From Mobilisporobacter senegalensis (lineage in GTDB: Bacteria > Bacillota > Clostridia > Lachnospirales > Lachnospiraceae), in assembly GCF_003752155.1 (NCBI RefSeq), contig NZ_RJVG01000001.1, positions 496,001-560,000 of the forward strand: a DNA stretch of 64,000 nt, read 5' to 3'. Each line of letters starts with the position of its first letter. Positions within the stretch are counted from its first letter, which is position 1. The position numbers and the translations under genes are program-made. The notes under the pieces were generated by a model. It did no database searches. It saw only the letters and a program-made list of their open reading frames with translations, and was not told where the DNA came from. Below are positions 54,963 to 64,000 of the stretch, piece after piece.

Positions 54963-55025
54963 GCTTTTTCACTCTCCTTAACTCATCTAATTGGAAATTC
55001 AATATAATACATTTTCTCTTAGCGG

Positions 55026-55058
55026 AAAAAGGGCGTGACTAGTAGTCACACCCTTTTT
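55026..55058 (-). terminator. Internal terminator between binding-protein and ATPase genes
   Basis: AAAAAGGG-C-GTGACT pairs with AGTCAC-A-CCCTTTTT (one mismatch, 3-base loop), ending in T5. Probably leaky, so the lipoprotein is made in excess over the membrane parts; alternatively a separate promoter serves the downstream genes. Confidence 0.83.
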
Positions 55059-55115
55059 GATAATGACATCTTTCGTCAAGATAACATAGTGCAAACTTTG
55101 CCATCTGTTACGATA

Positions 55116-56201
55116 TTACTTTCCATAAGTATCTGCGTTGTATGGAGGTACGATTGTGCCATCTTTAATTAACTGTTCAACTTCCATTGCTTTGTCATAA
55201 ATTGCTGGATCCATATTTGGATTTTCTTCTGGAATACCAACTGCATCTTCTGCTAAACCGTAATTGTATGTCTGTCCTCCGATTTGAGTTCCATTTAAAG
55301 CTTCTGTAGAAACTAATTCCACAGCTACATTAACTAATTTTAATGCTGATGTAAGTACATTTTCAGGTGCTAAATAAGCTTGATCACGGTCAACGCCAAT
55401 TGCAAATTTACCAGCTTCTTTCGCTGCTTCAATAACGCCTACACCTACGCCACCAGCTGCATGGAATACGATATCACAGTCAGATGAGAACATCTTAGTT
55501 GCAATTGCTTTACCTTTTGCTGAATCAGAGAAACTTTCTGCATATTGAACATCAACAGTAATTTCTTTTCCTAATTCTTTTGCTGCATAATCAACACCAG
55601 CTCTGTAACCATATTCAAATTGGTCAATGATATTACCTTTCATACCACCAACAAAACCAACTTTACCAGTTTTTGAAGTTAAACCAGCAATATAACCTAC
55701 CACGAAAGAAGGTTCTTGTGCACGGAACATAACGCCTGTTACATTAGCAGGAGTTGTTTCATATGCATTATCAATAATTGCGAAGTTTACATCTGGATTT
55801 GTTTCAGCTGCAGTAATAATAGCATCTGCCATTGCAAAACCAATACCCCAGATAAGATTTTTTCCTTCATCTACTTGTTTGTCAAGGTTTGGAGCGTAAT
55901 CAGTTTCTTGAGTTGATTCAAGGTAGCTGATATCAGCGCCTGTGTTCTTTTGAAGGTTTTGTAATCCTTCCCAAGCTGACTGGTTGAAAGATTGATCGTT
56001 AACTCCACCTGTATCTGTTACCATACCAACACTGAAATCTACTTTCTCAGTAGTGTCTTCTGCAGTAGTATCTTCTCCTGTTGTTTCTTCTGTAGTAGTT
56101 CCCTCTGTTGTGTCTTTCTCTGCATCTTTCTTAGTTCCACATGCTGTTAAAGAAACTAACATAGTAGCAGCTAAAAGAAGCGCAATGATTCTTTTTTTCA
56201 T
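55116..56201 (-). CDS. bmpA: BMP-family nucleoside-binding lipoprotein
   Basis: 361 residues. ATG 56201 is preceded by AAGGAGGA. Signal peptide with lipobox LVSLTACG, an acidic Thr/Glu-rich linker, then the BMP/PnrA core: VGMVTDTGGVNDQSFNQSAW, ENPNMDP and VGFVGGMKGNIIDQFEYGYR. Homologues such as PnrA and BmpA bind purine and pyrimidine nucleosides. It supplies the NupO/P/Q-type transporter encoded next. Confidence 0.93.
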   Translation of the reverse strand: MKKRIIALLLAATMLVSLTACGTKKDAEKDTTEGTTTEETTGEDTTAEDTTEKVDFSVGMVTDTGGVNDQSFNQSAWEGLQNLQKNTGADISYLESTQETDYAPNLDKQVDEGKNLIWGIGFAMADAIITAAETNPDVNFAIIDNAYETTPANVTGVMFRAQEPSFVVGYIAGLTSKTGKVGFVGGMKGNIIDQFEYGYRAGVDYAAKELGKEITVDVQYAESFSDSAKGKAIATKMFSSDCDIVFHAAGGVGVGVIEAAKEAGKFAIGVDRDQAYLAPENVLTSALKLVNVAVELVSTEALNGTQIGGQTYNYGLAEDAVGIPEENPNMDPAIYDKAMEVEQLIKDGTIVPPYNADTYGK

Positions 56202-56269
56202 AAAATTTCCTCCTTAATATAGATAATAATGTATTATATTGAATCGTAGTTTCCTACGAACATATAACT

Positions 56270-56980
56270 TTATTCTACTGCTTCTAAAGCTATTTTCATC
56301 ATGTCCTTAAAGCTTATCTGCCTGTCTTCTGCTGAAAGAGATTCACCAGTAAATACATGATCTGAAATAGTAAGAATACAAAGTGCTTTTTTACCAGCTC
56401 TGGCTGCATTCATATATAGCGCCGCTGCTTCCATTTCAACAGCTAAAACATTCATCTTCTTCCATAAGGAATTTGCATCTTTATTATCATCATAGAATGT
56501 ATCAGATGATAAAATATTACCTACAACTACTTTTATATCATTTTGTTCTGCTGCATTCACTGCACGGCGTAATAAATCAAAATCTGCAATTGGTGCAAAA
56601 GTTCCAGGTAATTGATATTGTGCAGCAAAATTTGAGTTTGTAGATGCACCCATTCCGATTACAATATCTCTGACTTTAATATCGTCTGTAATACCACCTG
56701 CTGATCCAATTCGAATAATGTTATCTACATCATAAAAATGATAAAGTTCATAAGAATAAATTCCTATGGATGGCATTCCCATTCCACCGCCCATTACGGT
56801 AACTTTTTTTCCATTATAAGTACCTGTATATCCTAACATATTACGAACAGTATTAATACAAGTTACATCTTCTAAAAAATTATCGGCTATAAATTTAGCT
56901 CTTAATGGATCTCCCGGCATTAAAACTGTCTTTGCAATATCACCTAATTTGGCTCCATTATGAGGTGTTGGTGTTGACAT
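56270..56980 (-). CDS. deoD: Purine-nucleoside phosphorylase, hexameric DeoD type
   Basis: Phosphorolyses inosine, guanosine, adenosine and deoxy forms. 236 residues, standard length. [20 protein letters not shown] start, [33 protein letters not shown] and the catalytic region [14 protein letters not shown] with ISDHVFTGE (the Asp acting on adenine-type substrates). Ribosome site AAGGAGGA. Lies between deoB and the binding protein. Confidence 0.96.
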   Translation of the reverse strand: MSTPTPHNGAKLGDIAKTVLMPGDPLRAKFIADNFLEDVTCINTVRNMLGYTGTYNGKKVTVMGGGMGMPSIGIYSYELYHFYDVDNIIRIGSAGGITDDIKVRDIVIGMGASTNSNFAAQYQLPGTFAPIADFDLLRRAVNAAEQNDIKVVVGNILSSDTFYDDNKDANSLWKKMNVLAVEMEAAALYMNAARAGKKALCILTISDHVFTGESLSAEDRQISFKDMMKIALEAVE

Positions 56981-57047
56981 AGTATATCCTCCTTGTGTAT
57001 ATATATTGACTTTATCAAATGAAACTTAATTCAGATGCTGGCATTCA

Positions 57048-58211
57048 TCAGATAAAATCTGATAAAAACGAGTTACCATCTGTTGCTTTCCTGATACCAA
57101 AGTAATCTAAAATTGTTGCTGAAATATCAGAGAAAGTAGGTCTTGTTCCAAGATTGGTTCCTGGCTTAATTTTGTTACCATAGATAACAAACGGCGTATA
57201 TTCTCTTGAATGATCTGTGGAAGGTGTTGCCGGATCGCAGCCATGATCTGCCGTAATCATAAGAATATCATCTTCTTTTAATCCAGCCAGAATCTCTGGT
57301 AGCTTAGCATCAAATTCAGATAATGCTTTTGCATAGCCGTCTACATCATTACGATGACCATAGACCATATCAAAATCCACTAAGTTAATAAAACACAGAC
57401 CTTCAAAATCTTTATTGGTATATTCAATAATGCGTTCCATACCTTCAGAATTGTTCTTAGTTCGAATGGAAGATCCTATTCCCTGCCCTGCAAAAATATC
57501 ATTAATCTTACCTACTCCAATTACATCATAATTATTTTCTAATAATTGATCCAACATAGTGGTCGCTGGTGGTGTCAATGAGTAGTCATGACGGTTTGAA
57601 GTCCTCTTATAATCTGGATCTGTCCCTTCAAATGGTCTTGCAATAATTCTTCCCACACCATATTTCCCTGTACATAATTCTCTTGCAATCTCGCAGAATT
57701 TATATAATTCAGGAATTGGAACAACATCTTCATGAGCTGCAATCTGAAACACACTGTCTGCAGAAGTATACACAATTAATGCTCCTGTTTCCACATGCTC
57801 TTTTCCATAGTCTCTAATTACATCTGTCCCTGAATATGGTTTGTTGCAAATCGTCTTTCTTCCAGTACGTTTTTCAAATTCATCCAGCAATTCTCTTGGA
57901 AAACCATCCGGGAAAGTGGGAAGTGGAGTGTCAGATATTACACCAGCTATCTCCCAATGCCCTATTGTTGTATCTTTTCCTTTTGATGCTTCATGCATTC
58001 TGGCAAATGCTCCTATCGGTTCGTGCTCGTCTTGAATACAATCTACTCCATCAATATTAAATAATCCTAGTTTTTTCATGTTAGGCATATGAAAATTCTT
58101 ACTTGTAGAACATGCAGCCAAAGTATTACTTCCTACATCACCAAAATCAGCCGCATCTGGCATCTCACCAATACCTACACTATCCAAAACAATTAAAAAT
58201 ATACGTCTCAA
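57048..58211 (-). CDS. deoB: Phosphopentomutase
   Basis: Converts (deoxy)ribose 1-phosphate to the 5-phosphate. First gene of the operon. The start is probably TTG 58211 (LRRIFLIVLDSVGIGEMPDA), five bases after AAAGGAG; an ATG at 58229 and the frame to 58247 are possible but less well placed. About 387 residues, as expected. Alkaline-phosphatase-fold metal sites: IVLDSVGIGEMPDA, KGKDTTIGHWEIAG (catalytic Thr), DHGCDPATPSTDHSREYTP. Links phosphorylase products to deoC and the pentose phosphate route. Confidence 0.94.
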   Translation of the reverse strand: MRRIFLIVLDSVGIGEMPDAADFGDVGSNTLAACSTSKNFHMPNMKKLGLFNIDGVDCIQDEHEPIGAFARMHEASKGKDTTIGHWEIAGVISDTPLPTFPDGFPRELLDEFEKRTGRKTICNKPYSGTDVIRDYGKEHVETGALIVYTSADSVFQIAAHEDVVPIPELYKFCEIARELCTGKYGVGRIIARPFEGTDPDYKRTSNRHDYSLTPPATTMLDQLLENNYDVIGVGKINDIFAGQGIGSSIRTKNNSEGMERIIEYTNKDFEGLCFINLVDFDMVYGHRNDVDGYAKALSEFDAKLPEILAGLKEDDILMITADHGCDPATPSTDHSREYTPFVIYGNKIKPGTNLGTRPTFSDISATILDYFGIRKATDGNSFLSDFI

Positions 58212-58365
58212 GATGACTCCTTTCTGCATTTCTCCTGCAGCTTCCATTCTTTTAAGTACCTTAGTCTTATTCTAAAGTATGTCTTCAAATATTTTAATGT
58301 CTTACTCTTATTTTTAGTAAAGAATCATTATTTTATTTATCATTCTTTAATTTTTTTGATGTTTT

Positions 58366-58395
58366 GATTATATCATAATCGCACAATAAAATCAA
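58366..58395. promoter_or_regulatory. deoB promoter with overlapping palindrome
   Basis: Minus strand TTGATT (58390-58395), 17 bases, TATAAT (58367-58372). A perfect inverted repeat GATTAT-ATC-ATAATC (58366-58380) covers the -10 box, a good place for repression by the divergent DeoR protein. GCACAATAA directly beside it recurs as GCACAATTA at 58467-58475. For deoR, an extended -10 TGTTATAAT at 58508-58516 is the best promoter candidate. Confidence 0.6.
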
Positions 58396-58601
58396 TTACT
58401 TTTTTTGTTTTTTCTTTAACATTTGTTTATTGATTATCATTTTTTTCATATTTAAATATATATCTTGCACAATTATTAATATTAAACTTCCCTTTTTTTC
58501 AACATAATGTTATAATGTTAATAAATTAATGTAACAGAACGAACATTATTAGGTTTATTTTATAGTAAAAAATGTATAAAACCCATTTACAGGAGGACGC
58601 A

Positions 58602-59381
58602 ATGAGCAAGAAATTAGAAAGAATGAACCAGTTAATATCTATCATTAAGGAAAAGAACGGTGCATCTGTGAAAGAACTCGCACAAATGTTTAACGTTTCT
58701 GAGATGACAATTCGAAGAGATCTTCATATCTTAAATTCTAATCATGTAGTAAATAATGTATACGGTGCAACCATCTACAATCCTTCCAATACACTTGATA
58801 ATTTAGATAAAAATTATACTCTTCTGGCCGCGAAAGTAAAAAGAGATTCTGAGAAGAGCCGTATTGGAAAATATGCTGTATCTTTAATCGAAAATAACGA
58901 CATTATCATTATTGATTCTGGTTCTACCACAGAAAAACTGGCTACTAATATTCCAAGTTCAATTAAAGCCACTGTTCTCTGCTTTAACTTTAATATTTTG
59001 AACAGTTTAAGTGATAAGGAAAATATTAATTTGATTTTTGCAGGAGGATATTTCCATCCAAACACACAAATGTTTGAAAGCCCTGAAGGTATTTCCCTGA
59101 TCCGCAATATCCGTGCTACCAAAGTATTTGTTTCTGCTGCCGGTATTCATGAAAAATTAGGAATTACTTGTGCAAATAATTACGAAGCTCCTACTAAAAA
59201 TGCAATTCTTCATTCTGCAGCAGAAAAGATTTTACTGGCAGATTCCTCTAAGTTCGGACAGGTGAAATCTTCCTATTTTGCTGATTTATGCGATTTTCAA
59301 AAGATTATTTCAGACATAAATCTTCCTACCAGCTGGATCGACCATATTAAGAAGCTGGGAATCGACCTTGTGATGGTATGA
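58602..59381 (+). CDS. DeoR-family transcriptional regulator, copy 1
   Basis: 259 residues from ATG 58602, six bases after AGGAGG; the frame extends up to 58572. N-terminal helix-turn-helix (GASVKELAQMFNVSEMTIRR, DLHIL) and a C-terminal DeoR sensor domain with IIIDSGSTTEKLATNI, LIFAGGYFHPNTQMFE and ILLADSSKFG, typical of DeoR/GlpR proteins that sense phosphorylated sugars. Divergent from deoB across 390 bp, so it probably represses the nucleoside operon with a (deoxy)ribose phosphate as inducer. By eye about three quarters identical to the copy at 61513. Confidence 0.93.
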   Translation: MSKKLERMNQLISIIKEKNGASVKELAQMFNVSEMTIRRDLHILNSNHVVNNVYGATIYNPSNTLDNLDKNYTLLAAKVKRDSEKSRIGKYAVSLIENNDIIIIDSGSTTEKLATNIPSSIKATVLCFNFNILNSLSDKENINLIFAGGYFHPNTQMFESPEGISLIRNIRATKVFVSAAGIHEKLGITCANNYEAPTKNAILHSAAEKILLADSSKFGQVKSSYFADLCDFQKIISDINLPTSWIDHIKKLGIDLVMV

Positions 59382-59524
59382 TATCGGAGCAATTTTTGAT
59401 GTTATTTTAATATATTGTTTACATCTATTAACTATTTGTTTTACAAAGAACAATTATAATGAAAGACAAGCTTACTTACATTATTAACATACATCAGTCA
59501 TTCATTTTACAAAGGAGGATTATA

Positions 59525-61243
59525 ATGAGAAAAATACGCTTATTAAAAAAGGAAAAAAAACAAGAAAAAAGTTCAAAGAACAGTATCCGATACAAAATTC
59601 AAGGTGGTTTTATTTCTCTTTCTTTGATTGTAATGACGACAGGAATTATTGGAATCCTTTCGCTGATTTATACTAATATTAATTATTCCAAAGCAATTGA
59701 ACAATATGGGTTTTCCCAGGGGTATGTAGGAGAACTGGGAATGGAATTTAATAACGCAAGAAATATTACCCGTGATATCATATCTTCACAGAGTATTATT
59801 ATACTAAATGAGTCTGCGACAAAAATAGCCAAAAGCGAAAAAAAGATTAAGAAACAACTAAATCTGGTAAAATCAGTATCCAAATCGAAAGAATCCATTG
59901 AATTAATCAATAAATTAGAATCTTTGATTGGAGAGTTTACTCCTCAAAAAGATGAATTAATCCTCTTAAGTAAGAACGCTCAAAAAGACGCCGCTTACGT
60001 TATGCTTCAGGAAAAAACGGATCCAATTGCAGAAGAGATTTCCAAAACAATATCCGAACTCCTGGAGTTAAATGTAAAACTTAGCCGTAGTGCTATGACC
60101 CGTGCAGGAGCTGTTGCCGCTGCTATCATATTATTTGTGATTGTTTTTATTATCTTCTCAGTATTTCATGGGCTTAAAGTCGCAAAAAAAGTTTCAGGAA
60201 GCATATGTGACCCGTTAAAAGAACTTGTAAATGCTGCTCATGAAATAGCAAAAGGTAATTTGGAATTAGAGATATCCAGTGAATCAAATGATGAAATGGG
60301 ACAACTATCCCAGTCCTTCCGGGAAATGAATCGCAACTTTAAACAATATATTAATGAAATTGACCAAGTAACCAGTGATATGGCAAAGCAGAATTACAAC
60401 ACTTATATCACTTCCGAATTTACCGGAAATTTTGCTGTAATAAAGTCCTCTATTAATAATATTATTGACATTATTAATACTGCTCTAAAAGAAATTAATG
60501 TTTCCACTTTAAAAGTCGCTGCCGGCTCTGCACAGGTTGCTAAAGGCGCAGGTGCCTTGGCCGAAGGAAGCGCTGAGCAAGCCAGTGTGGTGGAAGAATT
60601 AGTGGCTACTATCAGCGAAGTTTCTGATAAAGTAACCAAAAATGCTGAAAATGCATACTCTGCAGATGTAATATCCGATAAAACTTCTCAACTGGTAGAA
60701 CAGGGCAATCAACAAATGAAACACATGGTTGATGCAATACAGGAGATAAACACCAATACAAATGAGATACAAACTATAATTAAATCTATCGAAAATATAT
60801 CCTCCCAGACCAATCTTCTGTCCTTAAATGCTGCCATTGAAGCCGCAAGAGCCGGAGAGGCAGGAAAAGGATTCGCAGTTGTAGCCAGTGAAGTGGGTTC
60901 TCTGGCAGAACAAAGTGCCCAGGCAACCAGGAACACTGCTGTTCTTATCGAAAAATGCATTGTGGCAACAGAAAAAGGTGTGAAGATTGTTAATGAGACT
61001 GCAGAGTCTCTAAATCTTATTGTCAACGGGACACTTGATGCCAAAAGAATTATTAGTGAAATTGCTCAGGGTTCTAACAAACAGGCTGAATCTCTTGAAG
61101 AAATCGTAAGGGGAATTGATCATGTCTCTGATGTAATTCAAGCAAATTCTGTAGTTTCAGAAGAATCTTCTGCTACCGCTAAAGAACTCACCATTCAAGT
61201 TGACCTGCTTCAGAAAATGACAGGACAATTTATACTAAAATAG
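59525..61243 (+). CDS. Methyl-accepting chemotaxis protein with four-helix-bundle sensor
   Basis: 572 residues from ATG 59525, six bases after AAAGGAGG; the frame is open back to 59459. Membrane segment about 26-48 ([20 protein letters not shown]), extracytoplasmic helical region to about 190, second membrane segment ([20 protein letters not shown]), HAMP region with [20 protein letters not shown], and the signalling domain with the tip [20 protein letters not shown]. Lies between two DeoR paralogues facing the nucleoside operon, so nucleosides are plausible attractants; this is inference. Upstream, TTTACAAAGAACAATTATAATGA at 59442 is a worn copy of its own start region (quoted in parts: TTTACAAAG, ATTATAATGA). 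Confidence 0.92.
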   Translation: MRKIRLLKKEKKQEKSSKNSIRYKIQGGFISLSLIVMTTGIIGILSLIYTNINYSKAIEQYGFSQGYVGELGMEFNNARNITRDIISSQSIIILNESATKIAKSEKKIKKQLNLVKSVSKSKESIELINKLESLIGEFTPQKDELILLSKNAQKDAAYVMLQEKTDPIAEEISKTISELLELNVKLSRSAMTRAGAVAAAIILFVIVFIIFSVFHGLKVAKKVSGSICDPLKELVNAAHEIAKGNLELEISSESNDEMGQLSQSFREMNRNFKQYINEIDQVTSDMAKQNYNTYITSEFTGNFAVIKSSINNIIDIINTALKEINVSTLKVAAGSAQVAKGAGALAEGSAEQASVVEELVATISEVSDKVTKNAENAYSADVISDKTSQLVEQGNQQMKHMVDAIQEINTNTNEIQTIIKSIENISSQTNLLSLNAAIEAARAGEAGKGFAVVASEVGSLAEQSAQATRNTAVLIEKCIVATEKGVKIVNETAESLNLIVNGTLDAKRIISEIAQGSNKQAESLEEIVRGIDHVSDVIQANSVVSEESSATAKELTIQVDLLQKMTGQFILK

Positions 61244-61284
61244 TATTTTTATAAATAAAAATGTATTGCCTTGGGCATTCTAAG

Positions 61285-61323
61285 CAGGCGCTGAAACAAA
61301 TTTATGTTTTGGCGTCTGTTTTT
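61285..61323 (+). terminator. Terminator of the chemotaxis receptor gene
   Basis: CAGGCGC pairs with GCGTCTG (one wobble), an inner AAACA/TGTTT helix extends it, and TTTTT follows. 41 bp after the stop. Confidence 0.8.
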
Positions 61324-61512
61324 CATTTATTTTGAATAAATATAAGTCGTCTACTTATATAATCCACTAATTTAAAATGTTTATAAAATCTTACAACGTA
61401 TTTTATTTCATAAAATACTTTAATTATTTATAGTAAAGTGTTATACTTTTTGGCAGATAATATTATTTATAATTTCTATATATAGTTGATTGTTTATCAG
61501 TAAGGAGAAGAC

Positions 61513-62292
61513 ATGAGCAAAAAACTTGATCGGCTGAATCAAATAATATCTATTATAAAAGAGAAAAATGGTGCTACTGTAAAAGAACTTGCTTCCATTT
61601 TCGGTGTTTCAGAGATGACAATCCGGAGAGATCTGGCTATATTAGAGTCCCAGAACATTGTGAACAATGTGTATGGAGCCGTGATATATAACCCTTCCAA
61701 TGCGAAGGAGAATCTTGAGAAGAACTATAGCCTTAATAGTGCAAAGATTGCCAATGATCCAGAGAAAGCAAGAATCGGTAAATATGCAGCTTCCCTTATC
61801 AATGATAATGATGTTGTAATTATTGATACAGGCTCGACCACAGAGAAGTTAGCCGCTAACATTCCTAACACGTTGCTAGCCACAGTTTTATGCTTCAATA
61901 TTAACATTTTAAATCGTCTGGTAAACAAAGAAAACTTAAAGCTTATCTTTGCAGGAGGGTATTTTCATCCGAATACCCAAATGTTTGAATCCAGTGAAGG
62001 TATCTCTTTGATCAAATCAACAAGAGCAGCCAAAGTATTTGTATCCGCTGCAGGAATTCACGAAAAACTTGGTGTTACCTGCGCTACCAATTATGAAGTT
62101 CCCACAAAGAATGCCATTATGAAATCAGCTGTAGATAAAATACTTCTTGCTGACTCCTCTAAGTTTGGCATGGTTCGTTCCTCATACTTTGCAGAACTTT
62201 CAGATTTCCAAACAATCATAACAGACTCCAAGCTATCCAGTGGCTGGATTGATTATATTCGTAAAATTGGAATTGAACTTATTATGCTATAA
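61513..62292 (+). CDS. DeoR-family transcriptional regulator, copy 2
   Basis: 259 residues, same length as copy 1 and aligned without gaps. Helix-turn-helix GATVKELASIFGVSEMTIRR is nearly the same as in copy 1, so both may bind the same operators, while the sensor domain (IIDTGSTTEKLAANI, LIFAGGYFHPNTQMFE, ILLADSSKFG) keeps the ligand loops. TAAGGAGA precedes the ATG by six bases. Between the two copies lies only the chemotaxis gene, which suggests a local duplication. It is followed by its own terminator. Confidence 0.92.
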   Translation: MSKKLDRLNQIISIIKEKNGATVKELASIFGVSEMTIRRDLAILESQNIVNNVYGAVIYNPSNAKENLEKNYSLNSAKIANDPEKARIGKYAASLINDNDVVIIDTGSTTEKLAANIPNTLLATVLCFNINILNRLVNKENLKLIFAGGYFHPNTQMFESSEGISLIKSTRAAKVFVSAAGIHEKLGVTCATNYEVPTKNAIMKSAVDKILLADSSKFGMVRSSYFAELSDFQTIITDSKLSSGWIDYIRKIGIELIML

Positions 62293-62313
62293 GGAATATT
62301 CTTTGACATAATT

Positions 62314-62353
62314 AAAAAGGATGCTTCATTAATAATAATGGAGCATCCTTTTT
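62314..62353. terminator. Bidirectional terminator
   Basis: AAAAAGGATGCTTCATT pairs with AATGGAGCATCCTTTTT (one mismatch), A and T runs at both ends. Between DeoR copy 2 and the convergent beta-propeller gene. Confidence 0.85.
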
Positions 62354-62398
62354 CGTTATAAAGAAAAATTTTACATGATATAATTTATTGACCTATTT

Positions 62399-64000
62399 TT
62401 AATCTACATAACTGATAAAAATATTACCGGCATTTTTAAACATATCAGTGCTATCCTGTAATCCTTTTTTTACTTCTTTCCCTATGGATGGATCAATATA
62501 TGTTATATTAAATTCATCATATCCTATTATCAGCACTCCATTGTTATCGTCTTTCATTGCAATAACAGGTCTTTTTGCACTGATACAATATAACACCTCT
62601 TCCAGCGAACATCCAGTCAAGTTAAGTGGATCTGTTTTTAAGCTTTCGCTCAGGATAGAATATATGGATTTTTTAGAGGTATCTATATCATTTTTATTTC
62701 TTTGAACTCCTATATGAGAAAGCAGCATGGTTATACTCGCTTCCTGACTGTTCATTCCTCCATTCGCAGATAACAATTCAATTCCACTAATAGTTGATCG
62801 AATTGATTTACTTCGTTCCCAGGTCAATTGATAATTATTATTTATGACCGTTCCCATCTTTTCATTGGCAAGAGTAATTGCTTCTGGAGCATTTTCAAAG
62901 GCTCCTAAAATACCCCCAAGAGCATAGACATAATATTTACTATTTTTCATCTCTGCTTGTTTCAATCTTAGTGTAGTATCTTCTGTTATGATAGTATTAC
63001 TGGTTTTTACAACCTTTGGGATATCCTGTATAAAATATTCTCCCGGCAATGCAATATATTTTTCAAGCTTTGCAACATCTGTAACTCTTTCTGTTAAATA
63101 AATAGAAGATGTTTTTACTTTGTCATTATTTAGTATATAATCTGGACTGATTTTTTGATAAATGACTCTCGAAGAGGTACCGCTCTTCTTCACCCGTGTC
63201 AATTCAATGATATTATCTTCTACCTTTACAGATAATACATAAGCATTCTTTTTCTTGTATTCCTTTAATACATCACCATTTTTATTTACAATAACAACTT
63301 TTGATAATGGCAAGATACGCGTTCCTTCGGTTGTTTCTGCAATATTACCAGATTTACCATATCCATAAATTATATTTTCTTCTATGTGACCTAATATTTT
63401 GATGTTTTCATCATCGGTAGATTCTATGGACTTTCTCGCTCCAGTTTCTAAATCCAGAATAATTATTTCCTTCATATTTTCCAATTCAACGGAATTCTGC
63501 CATGCAATAAATTTACCTTCCTTAGACATTAGGAAACTATCACTTTTTACTCCTGAAACAATAGTTTCAAGGGCATTGGTAGGAATATGATAGGAATATA
63601 CCACATTATCTATAGCAAAGTAGAAAACATTATGTTCATTTACATAACTGAAATTATTCAAGTCTTCTTTCAGTACCTGATAAGAAATTTCCAAAGGAAT
63701 ATATACTTGTTCTGCAATTCTGTTATCCTCCGGATAAAATGTATATAATATGATGCCAACTCTTCCTTCATAATCTCCACGGTTCATATAACCATATACT
63801 AAAAAATTAACATTCCCTTCCTGGGTAATATCCAGTATCTTTACATTATGTTGGTCATAGTTGTCCCTGGTATAGTCATTATCATCCTGATTAAAAGAGA
63901 ATACTCTTACTGCTTTCTTGGTATCCAATTCATAATACCATAGCTCCCGCTCTCTGACAAAACACATTTTTGTTGCATCTTTATCCGTTACGATCTCCAG
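62399..64000 (-). CDS. Beta-propeller-like protein with degenerate C39-like C-terminal domain, 5' end outside window
   Basis: The frame is open through the right edge (LEIVTDKDATKMCFVRE precedes the first internal Met), so the N-terminus is missing. 533 residues are visible. The first 300 contain repeating beta-strand units (VFYFAIDNVVYSYHIPTN, SKEGKFIAWQNSVELENM, IIILDLETGARKSI), like a WD40/TolB-type propeller. The last 120 residues (SQEASITMLLSHIG, RPVIAMKDDNNGVLIIGYDE, ITYIDPSIGKEVKKG) look like a papain-like C39 peptidase fold, but the catalytic Cys position reads SQEAS and the His position reads NG, so it should not cleave peptides. The function is unknown to me. Confidence 0.65.
   Translation of the reverse strand: MEIVTDKDATKMCFVRERELWYYELDTKKAVRVFSFNQDDNDYTRDNYDQHNVKILDITQEGNVNFLVYGYMNRGDYEGRVGIILYTFYPEDNRIAEQVYIPLEISYQVLKEDLNNFSYVNEHNVFYFAIDNVVYSYHIPTNALETIVSGVKSDSFLMSKEGKFIAWQNSVELENMKEIIILDLETGARKSIESTDDENIKILGHIEENIIYGYGKSGNIAETTEGTRILPLSKVVIVNKNGDVLKEYKKKNAYVLSVKVEDNIIELTRVKKSGTSSRVIYQKISPDYILNNDKVKTSSIYLTERVTDVAKLEKYIALPGEYFIQDIPKVVKTSNTIITEDTTLRLKQAEMKNSKYYVYALGGILGAFENAPEAITLANEKMGTVINNNYQLTWERSKSIRSTISGIELLSANGGMNSQEASITMLLSHIGVQRNKNDIDTSKKSIYSILSESLKTDPLNLTGCSLEEVLYCISAKRPVIAMKDDNNGVLIIGYDEFNITYIDPSIGKEVKKGLQDSTDMFKNAGNIFISYVD

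Overview
The window is AT-rich, gene-dense DNA from a low-GC Firmicute. The best fit is an anaerobic, motile, saccharolytic member of the Clostridia, probably Lachnospiraceae-like. The signs are AGGAGG-type ribosome sites, several GTG/TTG starts, a T-box leader, BMP-type nucleoside uptake, extracellular-lipoprotein ABC importers, methyl-accepting chemotaxis receptors and ferredoxin/FNR-type proteins. No rRNA, tRNA, CRISPR array, prophage or intact transposase gene was seen. The species assignment is inference; no marker gene was available.

Layout. 1-5.2 kb (minus strand): a disaccharide-use operon (sugar-binding lipoprotein, two permeases, a GH65 phosphorylase cut by the window edge) behind a promoter with two LacI-type operators. 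5.4-12.3 kb: a chemotaxis receptor, a NimA-like flavoprotein, an acyl-CoA thioesterase, a CPBP protease with a structured leader, a Cys-cluster protein, a decayed RNA ligase-like gene (thpR) and an ABC-2 exporter. 12.4-16.5 kb: a GntR regulator with an amino-acid ABC importer and an asparaginase. 16.5-17.6 kb: a flavodoxin remnant truncated at its start and an isochorismatase-family hydrolase. 17.6-25 kb (minus strand): a complete trpEGDCFBA operon under a tryptophan T-box, with three tandem 125-bp hairpin-rich repeats between the T-box terminator and trpE.

25-31 kb: a LysR/split chromate-transporter pair, an AzgA-type purine permease, a Rieske-FAD oxidoreductase and a TraX-family protein. 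31-35 kb: a second amino-acid ABC importer and a PAP2-family membrane phosphatase. 35-39 kb: cell-surface polysaccharide genes (family 2 glycosyltransferase, UDP-galactopyranose mutase, polysaccharide deacetylase) and a ferredoxin-type protein divergent from a Crp/Fnr regulator. 40-48 kb: an MFS transporter with an XRE regulator, then a 1640-residue secreted multidomain PHP/CehA-type protein followed in the same direction by a YibE/F membrane protein. 48-48.76 kb is a long intergenic region with a small candidate ORF and a MITE-like inverted-repeat element.

48.7-62.3 kb is a nucleoside module. deoB, deoD, a BMP-type lipoprotein, the NupO/P/Q-like ABC transporter, deoC, cdd and pdp all run on the minus strand. 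Divergently on the plus strand lie two near-duplicate DeoR regulators with a chemotaxis receptor between them. Together these would bind, import and break down ribo- and deoxyribonucleosides to pentose phosphates. The window ends inside a beta-propeller-like protein with a degenerate C39-like C-terminal domain.
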